Shown here: piece by piece, positions 53,911-64,000 of the stretch | Position numbering within the stretch: position 1 is the stretch's first letter | Layout of the letters: every line of letters starts with the position of its first letter | Source of the DNA: Ceratopteris richardii | Lineage: Eukaryota > Streptophyta > Polypodiopsida > Polypodiales > Pteridaceae | Assembly: GCA_020310875.1 (NCBI GenBank) | Contig: CM035431.1 | Coordinates: 18,827,767-18,891,766, forward strand | DNA: 64,000 bases | Reading direction: 5' to 3' | Notes under the pieces: model-generated | Told to the model about the DNA's origin: nothing | The model's database searches: none | What the model saw: only the letters and a program-made list of their open reading frames with translations | Translations under genes and position numbers: made by a program

Positions 53911-54807
53911 TGGAGAATGAGTTCTCCTATGCGCAACAAAAACATGTAGTGAACCCTTGTATGTCTAGCACTTAGACAAATAGTTGCACCTTAGATAGCT
54001 TGCTGCTCTCAGTACAAAAATCAAATGGAGTTCTGCCTTTATTTAATCAACATAGATAAGCAGAGATTTCTAAAATGCTATAAATAACTTAATTTGGACA
54101 AGTTTTGATTAGAAAACACAACTCACAAAGATGAACTAGCTCTCCACACAAGTATGCTGAACAATTGAACTTCACTCTTAGACTGATAACTCTCGAATAT
54201 ATATCCTTTGAGAAAGATATTTGAGAAAAAAAAGAACACACACATATCTTTTCAACAAGATAAAGAGCAAGTAATTTGGATTGGTTTTGGTCAAGGAACT
54301 CAATTAACCAAAATAGACCACCTACACACATAAGTATATTGAGAAAGTGGACTTCACTCTTTGACAGATATCTCCCAGAATATAACTCTTTTGAATTATG
54401 TATTTGGGAGAAACAAAGTACATGCAACGAGCTTCCTAAGAAGCTAAAAAACAAGCAATTTGGATATGTTTTGATTGGGAAATGTCACTGACCCAAATAG
54501 ACTACCTGTCTACATAGGTATGTTGAAAACCTGGACTTCAATCTTTGAATGATATCTCCTAGAATATATAACCTTTGAAGGAGATATTTAAAACCAAGAA
54601 ATTAACAAAGATAAACTTTCAAATGAGTGTTTAAACATAGGAGATGGTTATATATACACTGAGATATGAGCTTCACAACAGAGCTATGTACAAAATGACG
54701 TGCAGCTTGAAGGAGTCTATGGGAAGACAAAATGACAAAATGACCAGATCCGACTATTGAGAGATCTTTCCTCTTTCTCTCCTTTTTTAGAACATGATCC
54801 CACTCCA
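53911..54807 (-). repeat. Co-4 5' LTR (candidate), containing three tandem repeats
   Basis: In plus coordinates it begins TGGAGAATGAG next to the primer site and, if the right end is at 54807, ends CACTCCA, so its ends form TGGAG/CTCCA. The length would be 897 bp. The left edge is firm because of the primer site. The right edge rests on the terminal inverted repeat only. Confidence 0.6.
54091..54625 (-). repeat. Three-copy 183-bp tandem repeat in the Co-4 LTR
   Basis: Units starting AATTTGGA at 54091, 54273 and 54457 (periods 182 and 184). Each contains a TAGACnACCT word, GGACTTCA-CTTTG and GATATCTCnnAGAATATA. The copies differ by roughly a quarter of positions. Confidence 0.82.
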
Positions 54808-55308
54808 CTTATAACCAATGAACATGTGAAGAAATTTGTGGCTGCTTCTTAACTCATCACTTTCATTTGATTTCCCACTACATGCCACTTACTACAAGGC
54901 ATATTTTGTATCTTTTACTCATCATGAATTTTGACTAGACTTTTTTTCCTGTTTTTCTTTTCTCCTATTTTCCTTTATATTTAGATTTGGTAAATTTATC
55001 CAAGCATAGCTCATGTGAAAATGAGCTTATACATTTATCTTCAACATATTTCTCCATGTGTTTCATGGTGGAAAAAGAATGGAGGATAATGTATAAGATT
55101 GGTGCCTCAAGGAAATGCATGAGATAGGGAAATAGATAGATTTTGTGGACAGGGTGGATGAGGAGGAGCACCATACACATCGATGGGTTAACAAAGTTAG
55201 GACCAGATTTGATGAATTTTTCAAGTAAGGATGAGAATAAGTCCTGGTTCATAGTGTGCGATAGTACTTATCTACAATTATGGCTCTTATAGTGGGGGCA
55301 GTCACAGA
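54808..55308 (-). other. Probable LINE 3' end and flank
   Basis: An open stretch of 95 codons (55252-54965) has no recognised domain. The plus strand has a T-rich run at 54938-54962, possibly the former poly(A). Sequence left of this belongs to Co-4 or its flank. Confidence 0.4.
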
Positions 55309-56228
55309 TCATTGAAATGAAATCTGTTCACCAGCCTTCCATTTTGCATCTTCCACCTGACTCATCACATGTAAAATATTTTTCTTATCATAAAATAGAA
55401 TCTTTCTACTATTCCAATCATTATAAGAGTGTTTATTTGATAAAAATCTGTGTTCATATCGTGTGGTGGAATCAGCTCTTGTGATTTTTGTTCGAGTCTT
55501 TATTGTGAACAAATGAATTTTGAACAGTGGAAATTACCTAAGCACCATCCGTACAATGCCTCCATTTGGTAAAACCATGTCTAAGACATTTGTGTTCCTT
55601 AATTCCTAAAGTGCCATTGTTCCAAAGGGAGATCCAACCTGTCCATATACTCTTTTACAAAAAGAAGTGAGTGAACTAAAAAAATTTAGTGTGAGGTGAA
55701 CATTGTGTTTTAACTAACATCCAAGCATGCCAGAGTCTACACGATAGGGTAGCTTTCAAGTAAAATTTATTAGTATTCCTTTTAATAAGCATAGCCCAAA
55801 CATCAGTAGACTCTATAGATCTCACAATCCATTTGGCTGCTAAATTAGAGGCCATTTTGATAGGACAAAAAATTCCAAGACCCCCTTCTTGCTTGGGAAG
55901 GCAACAAACACTCCAAGACACTTTAGGAATTGTATTATGTTGCAGATCCCCCTCCCAAGAGGAATCTCCTAGCCAAAGCAAAAACCTGTTTGAAATGATC
56001 CTTATTAGGCATCCAATAAGACAAAAAATAAATTAAAGAAGGCAGGATGTAGTGGTTTAGCACAAAAACTCTGTGTGAAAGTGAAGACTGACAAGCATAC
56101 TTCAAAAAGACTTTTTTCCTAAATTTGTTCATGACCCAGTCCCATCTTTGGTGAAGAGTGACCTGAAAACCCATAGGGATCCCCCAAAAGTCTAAAATTT
56201 TCCGCATCCTTGATGATTTCACAACCAA
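55309..56228 (-). pseudogene. LINE ORF2, thumb and C-terminal region
   Basis: Open stretches at 56228-55935, 55981-55676 and 55512-55309, each in a different frame. Motifs include L-G-I-P-M-like W-G-I-P-M near residue 16, L-I-Y-F-L-S-Y-W near 65, F-L-L-G-G near 89, then K-Q-E-G-G-L-G-I near 55895, the usual C-terminal half of plant L1 ORF2. At least three frame changes lie here. The C-terminal zinc-finger domain is not clearly visible. Confidence 0.8.
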
Positions 56229-56280
56229 GGGCAGAAATGCATTCAGGAATAATGTTGTTAGAAGAATTAAACACAGTCTT

Positions 56281-57286
56281 TTAATGGTTTATGTGGGAGC
56301 CACTAGACAAACAGAAGGTGTTAAGACAATCTATGAAAACTTTAACAGAGTTGGGGTCAGCTTTAACAAGAATGTTGGTGTCATCAACAAAGGCTTGCAA
56401 ACAGAGCTGGTCTTGAGCACTTGGAATATGTATTCCTTCAAAAGCATTATTGTTCACAACATCTTTAATCAACCATCCAAGGACATCACTAGCTATAGAA
56501 AACAAGAGGGGGGACAAGGTGCATCCTTGCCTAATAGATCTCCTACGTCTGAAGGGTGAGGAAAGGGAGCCATTAATGGCGATTCTAGAGTGAGCATTCC
56601 CAAAAAGAGTGCTCACCGCTCTAATGAAATTCCTTCCCGCTCCTATGTCTTGAAGAGACTGGAGAACAAAATCCCATTCTATTCTATCATAAGCTTTGTC
56701 AAAGTCAATTTTAAAGAAATTGAAGGGTTCATTGGTGTCCTGAGCATAGTCAATACCTTCCCACAGGGAGATGATAGCATCCAAGATGTATCTTCCCTTA
56801 ATGAACCCTTTTTGTTCAGGTAAGATGATGTCATTCGTAATAGGACTAAGTCTTCTAGCAAGAGTGGAGGCAAAGATTTTATAGATAGTGGTCAAGCAGT
56901 TAATAGGTTTCCAATTGTTCACATCCTCTTTTGGTCCCCTTTTTACGGATCAATTTTATAACTCCGGTGTTAATCTCAATAGGAAGAGTACCCTTACTAA
57001 CAGACTCTTTCCAAATCAAGAGAATGAAGGGAGTCAAGAAATCAACAAAAGCAATGAAAAAATCATTAGGAAGGCCATTATGGCTAGGCGTTTTGCAGGG
57101 TTTTAATTTACCGATGGTTTCTTTAATTTCGCCGACAGTGAGGGGTAGGTCGAGTAGGGTGGCCAAGCTGATAGAAATAGTTTTTTTCCTTTTAAGAGCA
57201 ATGGTGGCTCTGGCAGCGAGGATGTCCTCCCCCCACTTGGGAGATGTAGAGAAAACATCTGTAAAGAAGAGGGTAGCCTCTTGCAA
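56281..57286 (-). pseudogene. LINE ORF2, reverse transcriptase
   Basis: Two open stretches. 57286-56900 has the G-x-x-K-x-C-K-T-P segment and the F-F motif that precede the catalytic region. 56922-56281 (213 codons) has R-P-I-x-L-like N-W-K-P-I-N-C-L at its start, F-I-K-G-R-Y-I-L-D, the F-F-K-I-D-F-D-K-A-Y-D box, R-Q-G-C-T-L-S-P-L-L-F and the catalytic F-V-D-D. The catalytic Asp pair is retained. The two stretches are in different frames and overlap by about 20 bases, so a single frameshift separates them near 56910. Confidence 0.9.
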
Positions 57287-57599
57287 ATTCTCCTCAACAT
57301 TGATATCAATACCACCAGACTTTTTCCAAGCAAAGGAGTGATATCCTTACATTTCATCTTTTTTAGCAATGAGAACATACAAGGCATAGTCCTATCCATA
57401 TTCCAAGCCCAAAATTCCCTTGATGCAGAGAGAATGCTACTAGCTTCAATATGCTCCTCATATCTCAATCTCTCTTGAAGAGATAAAATCCTATCCACTT
57501 TGTGAGCTCCTTGAGAGGCTTGAATGAGCTTGATTTCTTTCAAAATGGACTATTTTTCTCCTACCTCTAATGCTTTTCTTGAGGTTTTTATAGTAGGTG

Positions 57600-58480
57600 A
57601 AAAGATTTTGGACATCCTTAATGGCTATAGACCAGGCAATTGAAGGGTTTTTTTGGTTCTTGAAGTAATGGAAAAAATGGCTTTAATCTTCTCAACTACA
57701 CTAGGCAATTGGAGAAGGATGGAATCCACATGAGGCCAACCAGCTTTGACAAAAGGAAAATTTTGTTTCAAAGTAACAACCAAGGGCATATGGTCACATA
57801 TGTAGATCATCTTATCAATAGTAACTTTGGCATCTGAGAAGCGTCAGAAAAAGGGAATGGAAATATGATATTTGTCAATTCTAGCAGCAAGGTGGTTCTC
57901 ACCAGGTTGCCTATTATTCCACGTGAATCCTATTAGGTAAGAGATTTCACTAAGGTCATGGGTGGAAACCAATCTTAGTTAGGCATGCCATTCCTGATCG
58001 TGAATAGAATAACCTTTTTTGTTAAGTCTATCCTTAAGGGAAGCGACCATGTTAAAATCTCGAACTAAAAGTATAGGGCCATCGAGTTTATTGATCTCTT
58101 CCCAACAAGTGGTTCTGAGGGAGGGGCAGTTGGCCACATAGATGCTAATCAAGGTACACTCAAAGGGTTTTGAAAGTTGTATTCCAACCCATTGATGAGT
58201 TGGGCTGACCATAAACCTCTGCAAAAGATGATCCAAGGAGTGGGCAACACCATTAGTGGCTTCTCCATGGCCTTGGGGATGCTTAGTGTAATACCATTTA
58301 TAATTATTAGAAATGATGTTCAAGTGCAAGTTAAGACCAGGACCAAGAACTTTAAGCTCTTGCAAACATATAAACTCAGGCCAAAAATAATTATCATGCA
58401 TCCATTTAGAAATACATTTTTGCACAAACTGGATCAAAAATGCCTTTCACAATGAAAGAGAGAATATTAGGGCAATTCAT
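57600..58480 (-). pseudogene. LINE ORF2, endonuclease domain remains
   Basis: A 152-codon open stretch (58437-57979) includes the F-I-C-L-Q-E motif (residues about 22-27; the Glu binds metal), N-G-V-A near residue 62, a W-V-G-I-Q-L segment near 83 and D-F-N-M-V near 127, in place of the family's G-D-F-N. The expected S-D-H box is matched by C-D-H-M-P-L in another frame near 57795. The domain nicks the target DNA. It is broken by at least two frame changes and several stops between 57978 and 57600. Confidence 0.8.
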
Positions 58481-58591
58481 AAAAAAGAAATAGGTGGAAA
58501 GAAGCAAAATCTGAAAATCAATCATTTTTTAATGTTCCTAGTTAACTTGTTCAAAGGCACCGAGTTCTTGAGAATATCTCTTCGTTTAGAC

Positions 58592-59485
58592 TTAGAAGTA
58601 ACCCCCCTTCTTTTGTCCTTGGTGAGTTGATGGCCTGGAGGAGCTTTGTTTTCCTTTTGAACTATATCTCTCATCAACATCAATGCCTTTATTTTGCAAT
58701 TCCCTAATGTCAGCTTCATCTTTTGAGGTGAGTTCAATAGTGAATCTGTTGACATCAGCAGACAACAGGTTATCCCTAGGCAGATCAGCATTTAACTCAA
58801 AAAAGTTAGTGACAAAATGTTTTTTCTTATTTATGACGATAATCCACACCTCAAGCTCTAGTTGGGGAGGATTAATTTTTTTAGTAGCAAGAATATCACC
58901 GAGTATAGGTGAAGGGTTTGATGTACCTTTCTCAATGATGGTATTGACACCATCTAGTGACTTAACCTCTGATAGAGGATTAAATACATCTTCCAGCAAG
59001 GCGTCAAAAGAGTTTTGCCATGGGTTGCTTTTTCTTTTATTTTTCCTTACTTGTTGCTTTTTACCTTGGTTACTAGAATGTGTAAATTTTTGGGACTGTA
59101 GACTTTCAACCTTCTTTGTTTTCGGATTAGTCTCTTCATTTCTAAGAAGGGGTGGACAGTCTCTAATCCAATGCCCTTGTCTAAAGCACTTGAAACAAGC
59201 ATTAGGCAAGTTCCTATACTGGACTTTTTGTTCACGCAAACAGTAACTTGTGGAATCATGAATTTTCAAACATGTTTTGACACGTTTGCTGATGTCCAAT
59301 TCAACTAGGACTTGAGGGTCCCATTTTGGATTCACATTTCCCCTAGCCTTTTGACCCAAAACTTTCCCAAGAAGGGAGCATAAGTTGTCAATACAAGGGT
59401 AGAATTCATCCAATAAGTCCGGGAATTCTACCAAATGTGGACACTTGTCGGTTTGGGTCCCCTCGAATTGAATCTTGAATACCAT
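58592..59485 (-). CDS. LINE ORF1: zinc-knuckle RNA-binding protein
   Basis: 297-codon open stretch. It has a W-D-P-Q-V-L-V-E-L-D segment (about residues 56-65) typical of the part following the DUF4283 domain of plant L1 ORF1, then a CCHC knuckle C-F-K-C-F-R-Q-G-H-W-I-R-D-C near residues 97-110, and a long Lys/Ser/Asn-rich tail. The protein binds the LINE RNA. The DUF4283 N-terminus is missing and plant ORF1 proteins are usually longer, so the frame is 5' truncated. The first Met used here may not be the original start. Confidence 0.8.
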   Translation of the reverse strand: MVFKIQFEGTQTDKCPHLVEFPDLLDEFYPCIDNLCSLLGKVLGQKARGNVNPKWDPQVLVELDISKRVKTCLKIHDSTSYCLREQKVQYRNLPNACFKCFRQGHWIRDCPPLLRNEETNPKTKKVESLQSQKFTHSSNQGKKQQVRKNKRKSNPWQNSFDALLEDVFNPLSEVKSLDGVNTIIEKGTSNPSPILGDILATKKINPPQLELEVWIIVINKKKHFVTNFFELNADLPRDNLLSADVNRFTIELTSKDEADIRELQNKGIDVDERYSSKGKQSSSRPSTHQGQKKGGYF

Positions 59486-60375
59486 CTAAAAAATGAAATG
59501 GGCGTCGATTTTATAAGCCACTATCCCTCCATTATCACCCTTAAAGTACTACACGAGTCCTCAAAATATAACAGAAAATATCCGTTAGGTAGATATTGAA
59601 TTTGCCTTACGACCAGCCCCCTAATTTCCCTATTGTTATGAATCCATTGTTTCAAAACATCCTGTGGTGGTCGGTAACCTATTGGCTGATGTTTCTGATG
59701 GGGATCCTACCCCTTGTACTTACACACATTACATCATGAATTCTAATTTTCCTTTTCTTTCAAAAAAAAAACGGATGAACACTGGCCCACTGAATTCTTC
59801 TACATTTCCAGGTGGAACTTGTGTTTTTTTCATATGTGTGCCCCAACTCTCTTAAGTCATAAACTTGGGCCCTAAATCGTAGAAATAGAGCGCACAGCCA
59901 CCTGCTCCAGCATCTTCTCCACGGCTTGGACAAATCTGCACACTTCCTTAGAATGAAGGTTATATATTATCATTGGTGATGTTGCTATTAGGAGTAACAC
60001 TCCATATCAAATGCACTTGTAACTCTGTTCATCATCAGGCCTCTTTTATCTTCCCTAATGTGCACGGCTACATGAGAAAGGTAGCATTTGTGTTACATCT
60101 ACATGAACGGAGACTGAGAAGATGTCAATATTTCGCACCATTGGACAATAGTACTACAGATCTCAATCTTAGTTATCATGAGGAGGATGACATAAAGAGC
60201 ACGTTTCATCATCATTATCGGATAGATCATTCAGTAAGCAACACAACACAAGGAATACCTACTCTACGTATAAAAGAATTATGTAGTTTAATGTGCAGCA
60301 GCTGCTACTCCTCCTCTTTACACATGCGACCTTGAAGACCGAACGCACATGAACACATGTTCATACTCTTGTCTT

Positions 60376-60570
60376 GTTTCTTCACCCATGTACGCTACGC
60401 TGATGTAGCACATGATGCAAACGGGTACTGTATATAAATGACCTCAAGTCCATACCGTCGTTGTGTTTCTTTACCCATCGACGCTATTCTGATGTTGCAC
60501 ATGATGGAAACGGTTGTTGTACATAAATGACTTCTATTCCATCGTAGTGAGAGGTGGCAAGCTCAAATCC
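60376..60570. repeat. 99-bp diverged tandem duplication
   Basis: Unit GTTTCTTCACCCATGTACGC at 60376 and GTTTCTTTACCCATCGACGC at 60475, each followed by CTGATGT-GCACATGATG-AAACGG and ATAAATGAC. Confidence 0.7.
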
Positions 60571-61075
60571 GATCATTGTCCCATATGATAGGATCCCCTT
60601 TGAACATACAGAATAGTCCTTCCTAAACAGAATCATCAAACCCATGTTCACTCAATCTCCACCAAGAATATAGGAAATGGAGCTCTAAAGAGAAGCATTG
60701 GTATCCCCAAGCAACTTATTGAAGTATTACCTTGTGATTAAGCTTGATAGTATCTACTTCTTCCTCTTGCCCGATTGTCCATAGACAGACCTTAAGTATG
60801 TTTGAGCAAATTCATTATCGCATGTTTGACCTTAAGTATGTTTGAGGGACTTGTATGTTTATAGATCGGATGATCATCCTCTATAATCTCCTCCAACTGA
60901 TTGATTTTTTTTTTTTTTTTGGTGTACAATACGCCTCCCTCTGCTGCATCACAATGACACCTACATCGCAAAAAACTAAAAAAAAAAAGCTCCTGTCCTC
61001 TTCCGCTTTATTCCCTCACTTATGTGTGTGCATGCACTCCCCATACCATATCCTACACGTGTTGGTAGTCTAATG

Positions 61076-61263
61076 GTGTTTTACGTGTCCACTTTTCAGC
61101 TCATAAAGACATCGCCATGCTGCATGATTATTATGAGAGAATATCAAAATGCACAACCAATATGCATAAGTGTTTTACGTGTCCACTTTTCAGCTCATAA
61201 AGACATCGCCATGGTGCATGATTATTATCAGAGAATATCAAAATGCACAACCAATATGCAAAA
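61076..61263. repeat. 94-bp tandem duplication, nearly identical copies
   Basis: The unit starting GTGTTTTACGTGTCCACTTT lies at 61076 and 61170. The two copies differ at only about three positions, so the duplication is recent. Confidence 0.9.
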
Positions 61264-62231
61264 GAGTGTAACTGTTTTTCCAAAGTCTTCCAGGTTACAT
61301 GATCTCTACACTCAATCTCAACACCACATGGAGCTATGGACATCAAGTCAAGGTCCATCGAACATAGGTGAAATCCTTCCAATCCTTGAAAACAGATTTC
61401 TCATCAATAGCCATCCCTCGGGCACCTTGCTCAAGTATCTCTTTCTTTTTCACACCATTTCTTTTCATTGACATTCTATAGTATGCATGCAAACGACCAT
61501 CCTAGAAGGTCATTCACAAACTCTTTTCTCTCTATTGTTCCCATCCACTGCACTAAGCAGAATGCCCATTGTCACGAAGGTTTATGGGTGGGTGGATCAA
61601 TTTCAATCATCGGTCCTAACCACGACATCGCACGTGGGGTTCTCCACGAGTAGTAATGTGAATCAAGCTTTTGTTTGAGGGGAAACGTGTCGGTCGTGGA
61701 AGCAAAAATGCAAAAGTAGAGTTCATATTAGCATCCTTTTCATGGGCCTTTCTTACATCGTTGGGTAGTAGAATCTCTACATTCAATTGCATTTGAACCA
61801 TTTGTGCTTGTCGTGTATCTCCTATGCTCATATTTGCATTCCTCCTTCTAGTTTTACTCGATAAACAACGGGAGTTTACAAGATCACACAATTTCGATCA
61901 AGAAGAAAATTCAAATTTATGTCTTTTCAAAGCATGAACTTTGAAACAAATCAATATTCATACTGCAACAAGTATGTACAAGTATTTGTAATGAAGCTTG
62001 AAATAGTAAAACACTTTAAATTTTTGCAATTTCAATCGTAAAATTATAAATAAAATTTCAATTTCGCGTGTGAAAACTTTCGATTGGAAAAGGTCTCTCA
62101 ATATGTCCCTCACAAACACTCAATATGTTTTACTTCAGCTGCTTTAATAAAGCAGAGATAAGCTTTAAGTGTACTATGATTCATAATCATAATTAAAACA
62201 TGAGTATATTATGCTCTCGTCATGATAGAAT

Positions 62232-62653
62232 TGTTGTTTTTCTTAATAGGAAGTTTCATAGAGGTCCAATCTCCCTTGCATGAATTGTATGAATTAATTG
62301 AAAGAACAACTATACAAAAGAAGGGGGCATAGTGCTCATGGGATCCCATTATCCATGTGAAGGATATGGATGGTGATGTACCGTAGTGTGATCTCCTTCT
62401 CGAGAGTTCCACGACTATATCCTTGCAGTAGAAAACCGAGCTCTCGGTGTCGGGCTCGGTACTTTGCATAGAGGTTGCAAAATACACAAAAGAAGACAAT
62501 ACACAGGGAGCACAAACATAGACCTCTTAAGTGTTACAAATGCAGTCGAACTTACAGTCTCTAGCTGACCACACCACTATATGTTTTATTAAAGAACATA
62601 TACAAAATTGTCTTGTGACCATTTGGCCTTTCACATGGACACTAACAGCAACA
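62232..62653 (-). repeat. Co-5 3' LTR, outer end tentative
   Basis: On the minus strand it starts TGTTGCTGTTAG (right edge 62653, well supported by the polypurine tract). The left edge at 62232 is proposed because the plus strand there reads TGTTG, giving TGTTG/CAACA ends and a length of 422 bp. The second LTR is outside the window. Confidence 0.5.
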
Positions 62654-62670
62654 ATCTCCCACTAAAGGCC
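62654..62670 (-). promoter_or_regulatory. Co-5 polypurine tract
   Basis: Minus-strand GGCCTTTAGTGGGAGAT region directly before TGTTGCTG. The GTGGGAGAT core is typical of copia 3' LTR borders. Confidence 0.75.
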
Positions 62671-62839
62671 AATATGGCGAAAGTAACTATGGGAGAAAAA
62701 TGAAGAATGATAAAACATACCTGAGTGTAAGTATACAAACTATACCTCCCATGTGATGGGCACATTACAGAGTATACAAGTGATGTTGTAAGATCATGAA
62801 TCAAGTAACCCCCATCAAGTGATAGCAGTGTCGAAAGCT

Positions 62840-63330
62840 ATCCTATGGTAGAGCTTTAGTCAAAGCATCTACAACATCATCTCGAGTATGAATCTTCTCA
62901 AGAATAATGTGCTCAGTGGCTAAGAAATATCTATTGAAGTGATACTTGACCTCAACGTGCTTGGTGTTTTCATGATAGACCAGATTCTTAGCCAAAGTAA
63001 TGGCACTCTAAGTATGGTTGAGCAAACAAGGTACTTGCTGAGGTAGACCCATATCACAAGCAAGACGAGAAAGCCACAATGCTTCCTTAAATGCCTCACT
63101 TGCTACAACATACTCTGCTTCTATGGTGGAAATAGTTGTACATTCTTGAAGATGAGATATCCAAGAGATAGCACCTCCAGCAAAATGAAAAATGTAATGT
63201 GATGTAGACTTTCGATTGTCTACACAACTAGCATAGTCAGAATCTGTGTAACGAATAATGGTTGCTTTCACTCTACCTAAGCATAAACACTTGTCCTTAG
63301 TGCCACTCAGATATCTCAAAATCATCTTAA
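62840..63330 (-). pseudogene. pol: Co-5 RNase H
   Basis: Open stretch 63325-63008 with L-R-Y-L-S-G-T at its start, Y-T-D-S-D-Y-A near residue 27, R-K-S-T-S near 38, the A-I-S-W box near 52 and S-T-I-E-A-E-Y near 66. Traces continue with the H-V-E-V-K-Y-H segment and a D-A-L-T-K motif near 62850. Copia RNase H landmarks. Confidence 0.88.
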
Positions 63331-63448
63331 CTGTTTCCTAATGTTTCTTGTCGGGATTAGACATATATCTACTCACAACTCCGAGTGCAAATGCAGTGTC
63401 TAGTCTCGTAGCTACCATAGCATACATGAGAATACCAATAGTAGAATG

Positions 63449-64000
63449 CTAAGGAATTTTAGTCATGAATTCCTTTTCCTCATCTGTTTTGGGGCAATCA
63501 TCCTTGCTCAATTTCACATATGTGGGCAAAGGTGTACTCAATGCCTTTCCACCCTGCATATTGAACCTGTGAAGTACATTGGACATGTACTCACTTTGAG
63601 ACAAGTATATGCATCTTTTACTCCTATCACGAGTAATTTGCATGCCAAGAATATGTTTGTCATCCCCAAAATCCTTCGTATCAAATGTCTGACTCAACTT
63701 CTTATTGAGAATTGATAGGTCATAAGAGGACTTCCCAACAATCAACATATCCTCAACATAATGTATCAAGCATATCAAGCTTCCATATGAGCATCTCTTT
63801 GTGTAGAGACAATGATCCTCATTGCTTTGAGAATAGCCTTGAGACTTCATAAAAGCATCATACTTTTGGTACCATTTTCTAGAGGACTGTTTGAGTTCAT
63901 ATAAGCTCTTCTTGAGCTTACAAACTAAACTTTCTTTGCCAAGAACTACATAACCCTTTGGTTGTTCCATATAGATCTCATCTGTCAGTTCTCCATGCAA
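63449..64000 (-). pseudogene. pol: Co-5 reverse transcriptase, C-terminal part
   Basis: Open stretch running in from the right edge. It starts at the H-G-E-L segment and includes E-I-Y-M-E-Q-P near residue 9, L-K-K-S-L-Y-E-L-K-Q near 29, W-Y-Q-K near 43, the catalytic-box region near residues 80-86, then the L-G-M-Q-I segment near 118 and L-S-Q-S-E-Y near 133. This is a standard copia RT C-terminus. Confidence 0.88.

Larger units (their letters stand above)
52202..54807 (-). mobile_element. Co-4: minus-strand Ty1/copia element, 5' half only
   Basis: Reading the minus strand: candidate LTR 54807-53911, primer site 53906-53895, gag, nucleocapsid, protease and GAG-pre-integrase to about 52202. 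Integrase core, RT and RNase H are not present here. The gag is quite well preserved, so this copy may be younger than Co-1 to Co-3. Several breaks. Confidence 0.85.
54965..59510 (-). mobile_element. LINE: plant L1-type non-LTR retrotransposon
   Basis: Minus-strand element with ORF1 (59485-58592), endonuclease remains (58480-57600), RT (57286-56281) and C-terminal remains (56228-about 55309). A T-rich run at about 54938-54962 may be the remnant of the poly(A) tail, in which case the 3' end lies there. No target duplication could be identified. ORF1 lacks its usual N-terminal part, so the copy is probably 5' truncated. ORF2 is spread over several frames, so the copy is inactive. Confidence 0.9.
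59511..62231. other. Region without recognised genes
   Basis: 2.7 kb with only short open frames. It holds two small tandem duplications (listed), a run of about 20 T at 60902-60921 and an A10 run near 60980. There is no evidence for a host gene, tRNA or further element. Confidence 0.5.
62232..64000 (-). mobile_element. Co-5: minus-strand Ty1/copia element, continuing beyond the right edge
   Basis: Reading the minus strand from the right edge: RT (64000-63449), RNase H (63325-62840), polypurine tract (62670-62654), 3' LTR (62653-about 62232). Related to but distinct from Co-1. Gag, protease and integrase would lie to the right of the window. A few breaks are visible. Confidence 0.9.

Noticed and set aside
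59511-62231. A host gene in the gene-free stretch
   Set aside because: The longest open frames (120-150 codons) have no recognisable domain, biased composition and no conserved partner. One of them runs across a recent tandem duplication.

Overview
This window looks like a stretch of a large, retrotransposon-rich land-plant genome. I recognise no host gene, no RNA gene and nothing bacterial. Almost every coding trace belongs to a transposable element: Ty3/gypsy and Ty1/copia LTR elements plus one plant L1-type LINE. The species cannot be named from the sequence.

Layout. (1) 1-12836: Gy-A, a Ty3/gypsy element that enters from the left edge and ends in an LTR at 12189-12836. That LTR is shared with an internally reduced relative, Gy-A2, which ends at about 13719. 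(2) 13720-16930: non-coding sequence with short repeats, palindromes and a 0.5 kb CA/CATA microsatellite. (3) 16932-about 21520: Co-1, a copia element on the + strand, followed by a small gypsy relic (Gy-E). (4) 22428-about 28885: Gy-C, a diverged minus-strand relative of Gy-A. (5) about 28970-33440: two copia relics, several short tandem and inverted repeats, and an array of a 12-bp palindrome. (6) 33506-about 51980: Gy-D, an old gypsy element of another lineage, split by Gy-B (35627-49860). Gy-B is a sister of Gy-A with both LTRs, a tRNA-Asp primer site, a polypurine tract and a CTCAA target-site duplication. (7) 52202-54807: Co-4, a minus-strand copia relic whose probable LTR carries three 183-bp tandem repeats. 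(8) about 54965-59510: a minus-strand LINE with ORF1, endonuclease and reverse transcriptase remains. (9) 59511-62231: no gene seen, two small duplications. (10) 62232-64000: Co-5, a minus-strand copia element that runs off the right edge.

The most interesting content is the architecture shared by Gy-A, Gy-B and Gy-C. In addition to the usual gag-PR-RT-RNase H-IN order they show (a) a second H2C2 zinc-binding module between RNase H and the normal integrase zinc finger, (b) a second retropepsin-like aspartic protease domain directly downstream of integrase, and (c) after it a low-complexity region with a reiterated W-[VI]-P-K motif. Gy-A and Gy-B also carry (d) about 4-5 kb of further coding sequence with a proline-rich segment and a long coiled coil, at the place where env-like ORFs sit in other plant gypsy elements. 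Features (a) to (c) occur in two clearly diverged families, so they were probably inherited rather than arising in one damaged copy.

All LTR elements here are treated as fossils. They are broken, most of them many times. Gy-B is the youngest that can be dated: a hand comparison of its two LTRs gives about 23 mismatches in 659 bp, roughly 3.5 percent.
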